The translations under genes were made by a program, and so were the position numbers. DNA of 64,000 nucleotides from Hydrangea macrophylla (Eukaryota; Streptophyta; Magnoliopsida; Cornales; Hydrangeaceae). The notes under the pieces are model-generated. The model ran no database searches and had not been told where the DNA came from. It saw only the letters and a list, made by a program, of their open reading frames with translations. Of the stretch, positions 21,736 to 31,961 are shown one piece after another. The stretch is taken from positions 52,265,162-52,329,161 of the forward strand of contig CM066995.1 of NCBI GenBank assembly GCA_033977485.1, read 5' to 3'. Every line of letters begins with the position of its first letter. Positions within the stretch are counted from its first letter, which is position 1.

Positions 21736-22075
21736 CAGTCAGAAGTCCTTTGCGGCAGTCAGTGGATGCCGTAACGGCACTTCATGAATGCCGCGGCGGC
21801 ATTCCATGACTGTAGCGAAAAATTATTAATAGCCGCGTTTTAGTCAGCCTTACTACTTTATCAATTTTTTGTTTTTATCCGCATACATATACGTATTGTA
21901 CCACAAAATACGGACTGTTAAAGCAAACGATTGTCAGAAATTGTCGGCGACACTTAGTGAATGCCGGGCCGGTATTCTGTGACTGCCGTTCGGCACTCAC
22001 CGAATGCTGTTCGGCACTCACCGAATGCTGTTCGGCACTCACTGAGTACCGCGGAAAACTGCCGTGTGCCGTGTT
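21736..22075. repeat. Palindrome clusters in the 5' LTR
   Basis: Same ~21-bp GC-rich units as in 2866-3180, with one extra diverged unit: 'accgaatgctgttcggcact' occurs twice in a row near 22000-22030, where the other LTR has it once. Unit number therefore changes between LTR copies of one element. Confidence 0.75.
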
Positions 22076-22336
22076 TTGGGACTTCCCCCTTTTAGGTCTT
22101 TTCTTTCCTCCTTTTTCTTAAAGAAACTTATTTTCGAAGATTTTTTTTCCAAAAGTGATATTTTTTTACCTGAATTCTCCTAAATACCTAGTATTTCATT
22201 CTGTGAAAATTTTACCGCGTTTGAAGAACTTTCTGAAGAGCTTGGAACACTTCGAATTTTTCGGTCTTTGTCATCATCGGATACGGATGTGACACTCTCC
22301 TAAATTCGACGTTTGGTCAAAATTGGGGTGTTTACA

Positions 22337-22599
22337 ATGGCATACGTTGATTAACATCAGCATTTAACAACCAAGTGTCGGTATATGCTGACACTCTTTA
22401 AAATCCTGATATATAGCATCATTTTTTTTTAAAATGCCGATATTTAATGGCTTTTTTTTAAATGCCGGCAAATAAATGCCAAGATATGCGGCTCATGTTG
22501 TAGTGTTATTTTTATTTTGTTGCTTGAGACAATTACATCTTTTATAAAGACACAAATAATAAGCGTCGTTATTTTGTACTTTTGAATACATTAATTTTA
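22337..22599. other. Right flank of the Tat element; possible CACTA-type end
   Basis: It has several 'aaatgccg' and 'aatggc' motifs like those left of position 432, consistent with one older repeat split by the retrotransposon. The minus strand of 22491-22505 reads CACTACAACATGAGC, which resembles a CACTA transposon terminus with sub-terminal repeats. The matching left terminus is not in the window, so this is a weak call. Confidence 0.35.
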
Positions 22600-22890
22600 T
22601 TTTGTAGAGATAGAAAATTATGTGTTTTTACAAATAACTTCTAAAAATACTTATTTTTCTTTTGTAAAGACGAAAAATTATGTGTCCTTACAAGTAACTT
22701 CTAAAGACACTTATTTTCTTTTGTAGAAACGAAAATCCCGACCCTACAAGTAACAACTAAAGACATTTATTTTCTTTTGTAGAGACGAAAAGCTATGTGT
22801 CTTTACAAGTAACTTCTAAAGACACTTATTTTCTTATGTATAGACGAAAAATTATATGTCTTACAAGTAACTTCCAAAGACACTTTTATT
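22600..22890. repeat. Tandem repeat, ~60-bp unit, about five copies
   Basis: Units built on 'ttttcttttgtagagacgaaaa' and 'tacaagtaacttctaaagaca' follow one another with several substitutions per copy. No coding potential. Confidence 0.85.
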
Positions 22891-23433
22891 TTGCGTCTCA
22901 AAATAACCCTCGCCATAGGTCATTTTTGTTTTAGTGCTACTAGGGAAGGGACCATTGTATCCCCAACAATAACCACAAAAGAGCAACAAAAAAAAAAATG
23001 AAGAGTAAAAAAAAAAGGCTTGGGTTGGTCATTAATCCGGCCCAATTTTCCCAAGGCCTAAGCCCTAGGACTAAAGATACATTGATGAGAGACTATAGAT
23101 ACATTGATGAGAGAGAGAAGGCTACAGTAGGCCTGGCAGCCCCAGCCCAAATCCATGTACCCGCCCAAACCCGTCCATGATAAATGGGTTTGGGGCACCC
23201 AATTAACTTTAATTTCATAAATGGGCCCTGCTGGGTTTTATTAAAGACCCATTAAGAACCCATCTAATACCCAGACAAACTCATAACCCTAACAGGCTAA
23301 CATTCGATCCTTCTCTCTCTCGCGCGCGCGCTCTCCTCATTCCTCTCTCTCTGCGAAGACTCCTCTCTGTGCGAAGACTGCCATACTGGGAGTTCGATCC
23401 TCTCTGTTTCTCGTGCGCGCTCTCTCTCGTGCG

Positions 23434-23471
<38 letters not shown>

Positions 23472-23611
23472 GTATATTTGTATGTACATATATTTAAGTG
23501 ACTGATATATGTGAATGTTTGTGTAGTTACTGAGATCAGACCTAATAGAGATTGAGGAAGCTGTGCTGCGATTGACTCCTTTTCCCAAATTAAGGTCCAT
23601 CCTCTCTCTCC

Positions 23612-23646
<35 letters not shown>

Positions 23647-24397
23647 GACATACATATAATATGCAGTCTTGATATTACCGTGAGTTGGGTTGTTTCTTGG
23701 TTTCTGTATTAGCTTTGTGAGTTTGAGTTGGTCATTGATTTTCAAAAAATTGTTGCAAATTGAATCAGTTTTCCTAGAAAAGAAAAAGGAAAAATTGGAG
23801 CTGTTACTAGTTCCAACACCATCCCCCACCCCCCGCCCCCCTTTTTTTTTTTTTGGGAGATTGAACATTTCCATAATTTGAAAGCAATTCATAATTTGAA
23901 AATAACTATGGTCTTTTATTAATTTCACAGTTACCCCTATCAAATTAAAAAGCAATTTTAGGGGAGTTTCACAACGACAGAGAGAGAGGTGAAGAAAGTC
24001 ATTTGCTTTCCCTGTTTTGCTTTGCCCAACTTAGATTTTCTTGTTTAATAAAGTGGTTAGCTAGCCCCATTTTGTGATTAGGTTATCTCCAAAATGACTG
24101 CAATGTGAACTTTTTTCTAGAGGAGATTTTTTTATTTTTTATTTTTAAGTAATTATATTCTATCAAGAATTGCAAAGCAGTTAAAGTGGTTTTTCATATT
24201 GGTAAAATAATGTATGTATTGACTCTCATGACTTGTATTGCTGCTGTATATGCTACCAATTACTCTCATGACATTTAACCTCTAAATTATAAGTTCCACA
24301 TCCTGCTTATACCTTTAACCTCTAAATTATATATTTGCTGAAGATATTTATTCTAGTTACCAAAACATTTTGTCTAACTTACGATACGAACAATTAG
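22891..24397. other. Non-coding stretch before the hAT fragment
   Basis: It contains a 'caagg(g)cct..cccagccc..aacccgtcc' stretch near 23110-23180, pyrimidine-rich (CT)n/(CG)n runs near 23310-23450, (TA)n runs near 23456 and 23625, and a C/T tract near 23825. The last ~300 bp may be the 5' untranslated and intron sequence of the hAT gene that follows. No other gene is visible. Confidence 0.45.
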
Positions 24398-24579
24398 ATG
24401 GACGAAGATAGTGATGAGCAAGTTGGGGAGCAAAATTCCTTTAGTAGTGCAAAACATCCTAGAAAGGCTACCTCTACAGTGTGGGAGGATTTTGTAAAAT
24501 TGCCTCTTAGTGATGACGGAAGACGACGTGCTCGATGTAAGTTGTGCAAAAAAGATCTCCTCATCTTCAAATTGATTTG
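24398..24579 (+). pseudogene. hAT transposase N-terminal fragment with BED zinc finger
   Basis: The ATG at 24398 opens a frame whose 'STVWEDFVKLPLSDDGR' and 'ARCKLCKKDL' match the start of a BED-type zinc finger of plant hAT transposases (RICESLEEPER-like). The frame leaves the family at about 24556, inside the finger, before the His pair, exactly where the left arm of a ~135 bp inverted repeat begins. The rest of the gene is not found in the window. Confidence 0.75.
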
Positions 24580-24700
24580 ATTGAATTGGGTTACAATATT
24601 TGATTCATTGGTTAACGGTGATCGAACCTCAAAATTCTACAACTCAATTTTTTTCTTTTGCTCTCAGAATAGCAATGTCAAGCCACAATAAGACAAAGTT
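24559..24700 (+). repeat. Left arm of a ~135 bp inverted repeat
   Basis: The + strand here ('cttcaaattgatttgattg...' to '...caagccacaataagac') is matched by the complement of 29010-29148 with only a few mismatches. The arms are 4.3 kb apart and enclose a LINE and microsatellites. Left arm begins in the broken hAT gene. Confidence 0.85.
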
Positions 24701-24726
24701 AAATTTACCCAGAGCATAGGTAGCAA

Positions 24727-24763
<37 letters not shown>

Positions 24764-25387
24764 GAGAGAGAGCAGAGATTTCAGATTCAGAACTTGAGTG
24801 GAAGTATAATGTAGAGAAAGTTCGGAGCTTTTACCAGTCATAAATTTTAAGGAACTGATGTTGCAGTTTGGCCCCTAAGAGGATCTGGTAGGGGCGACGG
24901 GTAACCCTAATTCGGAATATGGGCAAACTCTCCTGTTGCTGTTTGGTTATAGAGGCAGGCAACTTCCAACCACTCAAAATACTATATTACATATTGCTGT
25001 GGGGGGCCCAAACATACCTGCAATAAAAAAAAAATTAATGGGCTAGATACAATGTTATTTTAGGCGCAAAGGTCCCTTGGAGCCTAGGTGCGAGGCTCAA
25101 TCCGAGGCGCGCGCCAGAGCGAAGCGAGCACACTTACATGATTTTACATGTAAATAGCTTATCTAAAATCTAATTTTAGAAGATTATAATTTATAAACAC
25201 CACATTATTATTATATGATTTTAGTAATTTTACATTATTGTATACAAGTTAAAGAGACATCATCAATTGAAAATCCGTAAATTCCAATCATTCCATAGTC
25301 CATAGACTCCATACACATTAAGAATACAGTTGAGGTATCAAATTTAATTGATAGCAATGTACATGTCTAACTTCTAAAGTCTGTTTT
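24701..25387. other. Low-complexity and repeat-derived sequence inside the inverted repeat
   Basis: A (GA)n run at 24731-24772 is followed by unremarkable sequence. Near 25070-25135 lies a motif 'aggcgcaaaggtcccttggagcc...gaggcgcgcgcc' common in dispersed plant repeats. No gene is seen. Confidence 0.4.
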
Positions 25388-25805
25388 ATTGTGTTTTTGT
25401 GTGGGAAAAGATTAAGATAATATAGTAGTATAGTAGCGTACCAAAAAAAAAAAAGAAAAAAGAAAAAAGGAAAAGGGAATTAAGATAATATAGTAGTATA
25501 GTAGCGTACCAAAAAAAAAAAAGAAAAAAGAAAAAAGAAAAAGGGAAACAGAAAAAAGGGGAAAAAAAGAAACAGAACGAAAAAAAAATAAAGAATAGAA
25601 AAAAATAATAATAATCTCATTGTCTGTTAAGTAGAAGAAGAAAGAAAGGAAAAAAAAAAAAAGAGTCGCAACTTGAAGAAGAAGAAGAAGAAGAAAAGGA
25701 AGAAGAAGAAGAAAGATTGCAGGAAAAAAAAAGAGAGTCACATACAGTCGTGACTCTTTCTCTTGAAGATGATAGAAGAAGAAGAAGAAGAAGAAGAAGA
25801 GAGAT
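25388..25805. repeat. 68-bp tandem duplication and (GAA)n tract
   Basis: 'aagataatatagtagtatag' plus an A-rich tail occurs twice, at about 25412 and 25483. It is followed by A/G-rich sequence and GAA runs (25675-25715, 25768-25800). The LINE's 3' end abuts the last GAA run. Confidence 0.8.
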
Positions 25806-25940
25806 CCAAACCAAACCAAACCAAGCCTTGTGTCACAATCAATTGGGGTCGGCTGTATGAATCCTTTTTCTCCATTCTGCACGATCAAGAGCTATATGCT
25901 CATTTAAATTATATATATTCATATCTTGTTGCACTACATA

Positions 25941-27379
25941 TTACCAACTCAGTCTAGGTCTGCTTCTCCCTCTAACCATTCCAGGCACTACGATCTTATC
26001 ACTCTTTCGCACAGGTGCATCTACAGGTCTTCGTTGCACATGGCCGAACCATCTAAGTTTATTCTCCCTCAACTTATCCTCAATATGTGTCACTCCTAAA
26101 GTCTCTCGGATGTACTCATTTCTAATTCTATCTTTCCTAGTCTTACCACACATCCATCTTAGCATCATCATCTCCGCTACACTCACTTTGCTAATGTGTT
26201 GTTTCTTAGTTGCCCAACACTCTGTCCCGTAGAGCATAGCTGGCCTAATAGCTGTCTTATAAAATTTTCCTTTCAATTTTGCTGGTATTCTCCGGTCACA
26301 TAATACTCAGAAGCACTTCTCCACTTAAGCCAGCCCACTTTAATTGTATGGGTCACGTCATCACCAATCTCTCCGTCTCTACTGATCATTGAACCTAGAT
26401 AGCGAAAGTGTTCCCTCTTTGGGATCTCCTGATCTTTGATCTTCACTGCTTCGTTGTCTCTACTTCCACTGTTGCTAAAAGTACATTCCATGTATTTTGT
26501 TTTCGTCGTACTTATCTTTAGCCCCTTAGTCTCCAGTGCTTCTCTCCAAGCTTCTAGTTTAGTGTTGAGTCCCCTTTTAGTCTCATCAACCAAGACAATA
26601 TCATCTGCGAACAACATACACCATGGGACCTCATCTTGAATGTGTCTAGTCAATTCATCCATAATTAGGGCGAACAAATAAGGGCTCAAGGCCGACCCCT
26701 GGTGCAGGCCTACGGTAATTGGGAATTCGCTTGTTTCTCTGGCTGGTGATCTAATTGTAGTAACCGCTTCATCATATATATCCTTCACCACGTCAATATA
26801 ACCATTGGTCACTCCTTTTTTCTCTAGCACCCACCAAATTAAATCTCTAGCCACTCTATCATAAGCTTTCTCTAAATCAATAAAATCTATATGTAGATCT
26901 TTTTTCTTCTCTCTATACTTTTCCATTAGTCTTCTAAGTAAATAAATTGCTTCCATAGTTGATTTCCCAAGCATAAATCCAAACGGATTTTCTGACACTG
27001 ATGTTGTGCCTCTTAAGCGATGCTCCATCACTCTCTCCCATAGCTTGATAGTATGACTCATCAACTTAATACCTCTATAGTTGTTGCATTGTTGTACATC
27101 TCCTTTACTCTTATATATAGGCACTAGGATGCTCTTCCTCCACTCATCAGACATTTTTCTAGTCATTAAAATTCTATTAAAAACTTTTGTAAGCCAAGAT
27201 GCCCCCACATCTCCCAAGCATTTCCAAACCTCGATGGGGATCCCATCTGGTCTTAAGGCCTTGTTGGGTTTCATCTTCTTCAAAGCAAATTCCACCTCAA
27301 ACTTCCTTATTCTCCGATAGAATCTGTATTCTCTAGTTTCATTGTAACTTCCAGTTTCTTCTTCAATTGTGTTATCCAT
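25941..27379 (-). pseudogene. LINE reverse transcriptase and C-terminal domain
   Basis: Begins around 'NKALRPDGIPIEVWKCLGD' and continues with 'WRKSILVPIYKSKGD', 'NYRGIKLMSH', 'FIDLEKAYDRV', 'GLHQGSALSPYLFAL' and the catalytic FADDIVLVDE. A frameshift around 26275 separates it from the C-terminal part ('PAMLYGTECWATKKQH', 'LRWMCGKTRKDRIRNEYI'). It would perform target-primed reverse transcription. Confidence 0.88.
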
Positions 27380-27386
27380 ATGTTTT

Positions 27387-28883
27387 TCATTCTAACAACT
27401 TCTCAAAATAACTCTTCCACCTTTCCTTAATCTCTTCGTCGTTCACTAATACCCTAGAGTCATTGCTTTTTATACCCTTAATCAGATTAATGTCTCTTGT
27501 TTTCCTTTCTCTCGACTTAGCAAGCTTATAAATACATTTTTCTCCCTCTCTAGTGTCTAGTTTGGTGTAGAAGGTGTCATAGGCTTCCATTTTAGCAACT
27601 CTAACTGTCCTTTTAACCTCCTTATTTGCACATTTATAGCTTTTGAAGTGTTCCTCACTTCTATCATTTTGCCACTTCTTAAAGCAATCGTTTTTGGTTT
27701 TTACTACCAGCTTGTACCTCTTCATTCCACCACCAAGTATCTTTAGATGCTGACCCTCTTCCCTTTGACTCTCCGAGGACCTCCTTCGATATTCTCGTGA
27801 TGCACCCTGCCATTCTATCCCACATAGTATTGCTTCCATCTTCCAAATTCCAAGGTGCTTCTGTATATATTCTCTCTTGGAATATTGCTAGTTTCTCGCC
27901 TTTAAGGTTCCACCACCTAGTTCGCAGGTTTATAAGGTCTTTTCTAGTACGACGTTGCCCTTTTATATGGATATCTAAAATAGTAAGTCTATGTTGAGAT
28001 GTTAAACTCTCCCCTGGGATGACCTTACACTCTTTACATGCTAAGCGGTCTGCCTTTCTCACAAGGAACAAATCGATCTGGCTTCTATTAGATCCACTCT
28101 TAAAGGTTATCAAGTGTTCTTCCCTCTTTTTGAAAAAGGTGTTTGCTACTACAAGATCATATGCTACGGCAAAATCTAAAATACTCACCCCTGTCTCATT
28201 CTGATCTCCAAAACCATACCCCCCATGCACCCTCTCATATTCAGTTCTATCTTTGCCTACATGGTCATTAAAATCTCCACCTACAATTATCTTCTCTCCT
28301 CCCGGTATTTCTTGCATTAAAGCGTCCAACTCATCCCAGAATTGTCTTTTAGTGTGATCAATTAATCCTACTTGGCGCTGTATGCACTAATCACATTAAT
28401 TATATCCACTCCAACTACTAGTTTGATAAACAATATTCTGTCTCCGTTCCTCGTGACTGCCACAACTTCATCCTTGAGGTTCTTGCCAACCACGATTCCG
28501 ACACCATTTCTATGCATATCTTTCCCTGTATAGAATATCTTATACCCGGTCTTTTCTACCTCCTTAGCTTTCTCTCCAACCCACTTTGTTTCTTGTAAAC
28601 ATACTACATTAACCTTCCTTCTAATCATAGTGTCTATTAGTTCCATAGCTTTACCTGTTAAGGTTCTTATATTCCAAGTTGCTAACCTAAGCCTATAGTT
28701 CTGGACTAGCTTCTTTACCCGCGGTGGTCCAGATGAGCGCGGGAACCCTTGCTTATTTAACACCGCACTCGGGCGTCGATGCGGCACCCCTTGCGCATTT
28801 TTCGAAACACCCGAAGGCAGGAGCAACGCGTCGCTTAAAGGGAACGCCCTAGCATTTACACAAGTATTCATATTTGGATTCAT
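27387..28883 (-). pseudogene. LINE apurinic endonuclease and linker
   Basis: Endonuclease motifs in order are 'LATWNIRTLTGK', 'VNVVCLQETKW', 'GVGIVV', then after a break at about 28350 'IVGGDFNDHVG' and 'RSQIDLFLVRK', the 'SQHRL' motif and a basic linker to about 27387. This domain nicks target DNA. Breaks at about 28350 and 27760 (frameshift) disable it. Confidence 0.85.
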
Positions 28884-28923
28884 ATCATAAGGATCCGACG
28901 GTTTTTTTTACGTGCTGGTCGCA

Positions 28924-28925
<2 letters not shown>

Positions 28926-28969
<44 letters not shown>

Positions 28970-28971
28970 AA
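28926..28971 (+). repeat. Poly(A) run of ~46 bases
   Basis: An uninterrupted A tract on the + strand abuts the 5' side of the minus-strand LINE. A LINE's own tail would be on the other side and strand, so this tract needs another source, such as an earlier insertion or a processed transcript end. Confidence 0.85.
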
Positions 28972-29009
28972 GAAGAAGAAGAGAGTCTCTCTCTCTCTCT
29001 GAGTAATGT

Positions 29010-29148
29010 CTTATTGTGGCTTGACATTGATATTCTGAGAGCAAAAGAAAAAATTAAGTTGTAGAATTTTCAGGTTCGATCACCACCGTTAACCAATGAA
29101 TCAAATATTGTAACCCAATTCAATCAAATCAATTTGAAGCTGAATTTA
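29010..29148 (-). repeat. Right arm of the ~135 bp inverted repeat
   Basis: Complement of 24559-24700, covering 'gtcttattgtggcttgac' through 'caatcaaatcaatttgaag'. The high similarity of the arms despite 4.3 kb between them suggests a fairly recent event. Confidence 0.85.
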
Positions 29149-29315
29149 GAGCTTAATTATTTAACAGAACCCTATAAGAGGAGATGGATGATGTGCCTTC
29201 CAAAAAAGAAATTACATTGGGACTTGGGCAAATAGGAGTTCAATTCATCACATAAGGGTTTCACCATATCAATTTTTCTATGACTTGCATTATAAATTCT
29301 TATCCTATACGTAAC
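29149..29315. other. Short spacer
   Basis: Non-coding sequence between the inverted-repeat arm and the next LTR element. It ends in gtaac (29311-29315), the left target duplication of that element. Confidence 0.5.
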
Positions 29316-30640
29316 TGGTGGAATATCAGGAAATAATCCCAGATAATCTAGATTTGATATGTTATCCATTAATTAAGGATGATTTTATGATGCTTTTACT
29401 TTATTTTGTTTTATTAGGAGTCTTGTAATCACTAACATCAATTAAGAGAATACAAGATCTAGTCCTTTGGGACACCCCACCTTTTCTTTTTCTTTTCTTT
29501 CTCTTCCTTTTTCTTTTTCCACAATTTCAGTTTTCTACTTGGTATCATAGCAAACATTCATGTAACTTGCTCTAGCAACAAAAACCATCCTGCAGCCCTG
29601 GGTCAGCCGCACCCCAATCTCGCAACCCCTAGCCAAACGAAGCTCTCCAGCTGCCCTAGCCCCACTCGCTAAGCCTTCGACGACCTTCCTGTCTCCTCTT
29701 CAAGGCTGGCCTCTCTCCGACCTTCGGCCAGATCTCCTACTGACTCTCAGCCTCAGACTGCCTCCCTGGCCACTGCAATCTGCGGCCAGTTCTCCATGGT
29801 TTCTTGCGTAGCCTTTGTCATTCCTGCCCAGCCCAAAGGGCCTCTCGTCCACCTCTTCTGCTGCCCTAGGTGCAGCCAACAGGCCCTTCCGGCCTTCTTT
29901 GCGCTGCCAAAGTGTTGCGCCTTGCCCCTTTGTGGGCCTTTCGAGAGGCTTGAACGCATATGCGCTCGCCCTGCCCCTTTGCGGTCCTTTATCATGATGT
30001 GCTTGAGCGTGTATACGCTTGCGGTTATTTCTTTTGGCTTAAGAGCGTATATGCTCGCCGGTTGATTTGTTCTGTAGTGATTTATGGCGGTTGTGAGGCA
30101 TTGTGATGTCCTGGAAACTTTTCCAGTGGTTGGTTCCAGTTGATTAGTTCTGTCGTGTTTTCTGGCGGCCATGATTGTTTCTATTGCACTGTGATGTCCG
30201 GGCAATTTTCGGCTGGTTGGTTTGCTGGAATCTCCGCATTTCTTGGTAACAGTTGTTGGATTGTTCGGTAGTATTATTCAAGATCAAGTTGGACACTTCA
30301 ACAAGCTTCCGTGTCTCAACTTGCGGGAGAGTGTTGGAATATAGGGAAATAATCCCAGATTTGATTGTAATCCACTATTTAGGGTGATTTATGCTTTTAT
30401 GTTATTTTATTTTATTCAGATATAAATTCCATGATTTATGGGATAAATATGTGATTTGTTAGGATGTGATTAGGTCTTATCTCTATCTTTACCCTATCTA
30501 TATATGTATATAGATGTGTGAGTCTTGTAAACTATATCTATTAAGAGAATACAAGATGTAGTCCTTTGGGGACATCCCACGTTTTCTACTTCTTTTCTTT
30601 CTCTCTCTTATTCTTTTTCCACAATTTCTATTTTTCTACT
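29316..30640 (+). mobile_element. Small non-coding LTR retrotransposon (TRIM/LARD-like), complete
   Basis: LTR-like repeats at 29316-29539 and 30332-30640 start tggtggaata/tgttggaata and end ttttctact. The left LTR lacks ~85 bp present in the right one. The primer site TGGTATCATAGC (29540) is one base off the initiator-Met site. A purine-rich tract ttgcgggagag precedes the right LTR. A perfect 5-bp duplication, gtaac, lies at 29311-29315 and 30641-30645. The 0.8 kb inner part is C-rich and shows no gag or pol, so it must depend on a partner, likely a Ty1-copia element. Confidence 0.85.
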
Positions 30641-30645
30641 GTAAC

Positions 30646-30998
30646 CATATCCCCAGTTTATTCACAAGTGAAATCCTAGATTGAAAGCTCTATTTTAATC
30701 TTTATTGCATTGGGCTGTTAGGTTGAATTACATAACTCTTTTAAGGTTCTATTTGGTTCATGGATGTAATGAGGGTGAGGAAAAGAAAACATAGAGGACA
30801 ATGTTTCTCTTTGTTTGGGTATTGGTTAATAAGGAAAACAATGAGAAAGACAGTAAAGAAAAGAAAATTAAGGGGAAAGATAAGTTAAATTTTTTTTGAA
30901 AATATTTTTGATTCCTAATGTTATTTAAGCATGTGGGAAAAACACTAGTCAAACACACTAGAGAAAGCTTTCCTTCTCGGTTTGGTTTCCTTTTCATC
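30646..30998. other. Spacer upstream of the Tourist-like MITE
   Basis: A/G-rich sequence including 'ttggttcatggatgtaatgaggg' and 'gaaagaaaattaagg' motifs that resemble parts of the neighbouring MITE. It may be a fragment of the same family. No gene is seen. Confidence 0.4.
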
Positions 30999-31001
30999 TA
31001 A

Positions 31002-31838
31002 GGCTTTGTTTGGTTTTCAGATTTAGAGAAGGAACAGAAATAGAAAAGGAAAACAAGAAAGAAAACTAGTTTCCTTATATTTTTCAATGTGCTTTCTTCG
31101 ACGCTTGAATAACATTAAGCATCGAAAATTTCACAGTATGGTTGTAACTTACAAAAAAGGGAGGGAAGTGATTTACAAAATTAAAATATTTGAATGAATT
31201 TCTTACCATATTTTAGTTTCCTTCTTTTTTTCCTTATTAACCAAACAAAGAAAAGTGTTTCCTTTGGCTCTTTTTCATTCATGGATTTGCGAGGAAAATA
31301 AAAGAAAACAAAAGGAAAACACTTTCCTTTCTTAGTTAGTGAGGAAAACAGTGACGATACAAGGAAGGGAAGAAAATAGAGTAGAAATAAATTTAAAATT
31401 TTAGAAATTTGCGAGTCAAATAGTCAATTTCCTTTTACTTTCTCTGTTTTACTAGTATATCTCAACTAATTATGATTTCTAATGTTGTTTACCCACGGAG
31501 AAAAACACTAGGGGAAACACTAATACTCTGTTTGGTTCATGGATTTCGTGAGGGAAAAGAAAAGGGAAAGGAAAACAAGAAGGAAAACTAGTTCCCTCAT
31601 GTTTTTCTTCATGCTTAATTAACATTAAAAATCAAAATTTTCTAAAATAAAATTGTAATATAGGAATAAAGGAAGGGAACTGACTCACAACATTCAAAAT
31701 GATTAATTTATTTCTCACCTTATTGTCTTTTCTTTCTTATTTTTCTCATCGTTTTCATTATTAACCCAACAAAGGAAAAGGTTTCCCTCTAAGTTTTCCT
31801 TTCTTTTCCCTCACTAAATCCAAGAACCAAACAAAGCC
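31002..31838. mobile_element. Tourist-like MITE (PIF/Harbinger type), ~837 bp
   Basis: Ends are inverted: ggctttgtttggtt at the left and its complement aaccaaacaaagcc at the right, flanked by TAA on both sides (30999-31001, 31839-31841), the target duplication typical of PIF/Harbinger elements. The inside is A/G- and T-rich and carries further 'tttggttcatggattt' copies near 31525, hinting at a nested relative. No coding capacity. Confidence 0.7.
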
Positions 31839-31961
31839 TAAAGGAAATAGTTTTCCTTTCGTTTTTGACTTCAACTTGGTAATCAATGATATTAATAACT
31901 AATATGCTAATACTTCATGCAGGTACATGGTTAATTTATATTCTTAGTCTCTAGAGAGAGA

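Larger units (their letters stand above)
433..22336 (-). mobile_element. Tat/Ogre-like Ty3/gypsy LTR retrotransposon, ~21.9 kb, with antisense cargo genes
   Basis: Two ~3.0 kb direct repeats (433-3442 and 19314-22336) with TG...CA ends bound the element. Read on the minus strand the order is: LTR, tRNA-Arg-type primer site, ~1.2 kb leader, gag, aspartic protease plus G-patch, RT, RNase H and a second RNase H, integrase, an ~8 kb region with two genes on the opposite strand, polypurine tract, LTR. Great length, long LTRs, an Arg primer, a doubled RNase H and extra ORFs are known traits of the Tat lineage, including Ogre. The internal frame carries at least eleven nonsense codons and one frameshift, so the copy is dead. 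The LTRs differ at nine sites in the first ~170 aligned bases but are closer elsewhere. The flanking bases (tggtg / atggc) give no perfect target duplication; atgg is shared if shifted by one. Confidence 0.9.
19314..22336 (-). repeat. 5' LTR of the Tat/Ogre-like element
   Basis: About 3023 bp, the upstream LTR in element direction. It matches 433-3442 throughout with scattered substitutions and a shorter AT run near 19607. It ends (+ strand) at gtgtttaca against flank atggc. It would hold the active promoter of the element. Confidence 0.9.
25806..28925 (-). mobile_element. RTE-type LINE (non-LTR retrotransposon), near full length but broken
   Basis: Minus-strand order is an apurinic endonuclease, a linker, a reverse transcriptase with FADD, and a C-terminal domain, then a short tail ending in TTGGTTTGG repeats. 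This is RTE-clade architecture. Flanking 'gaagaagaagagag' sequence on both sides (about 25785-25803 and 28974-28988) looks like a target duplication in a GAA microsatellite. A second, truncated copy of the family is at 48956-50688 with the same 3' end. Confidence 0.85.

Noticed and set aside
23454..23955. Short frames rich in Tyr/Ile or Arg/Glu
   Set aside because: They come from (TA)n and (GA)n microsatellites.
25412..25888. Phe/Leu-rich 158-codon minus-strand frame
   Set aside because: It is the translation of A/G microsatellite and poly(A) sequence (TTT/CTT codons) and not a membrane protein.
29753..30205. 150-codon minus-strand reading frame inside the small LTR element
   Set aside because: It lies in the C-rich non-coding interior, shows no known domain and no plausible context. 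Open frames in such G/C-biased sequence are expected by chance.
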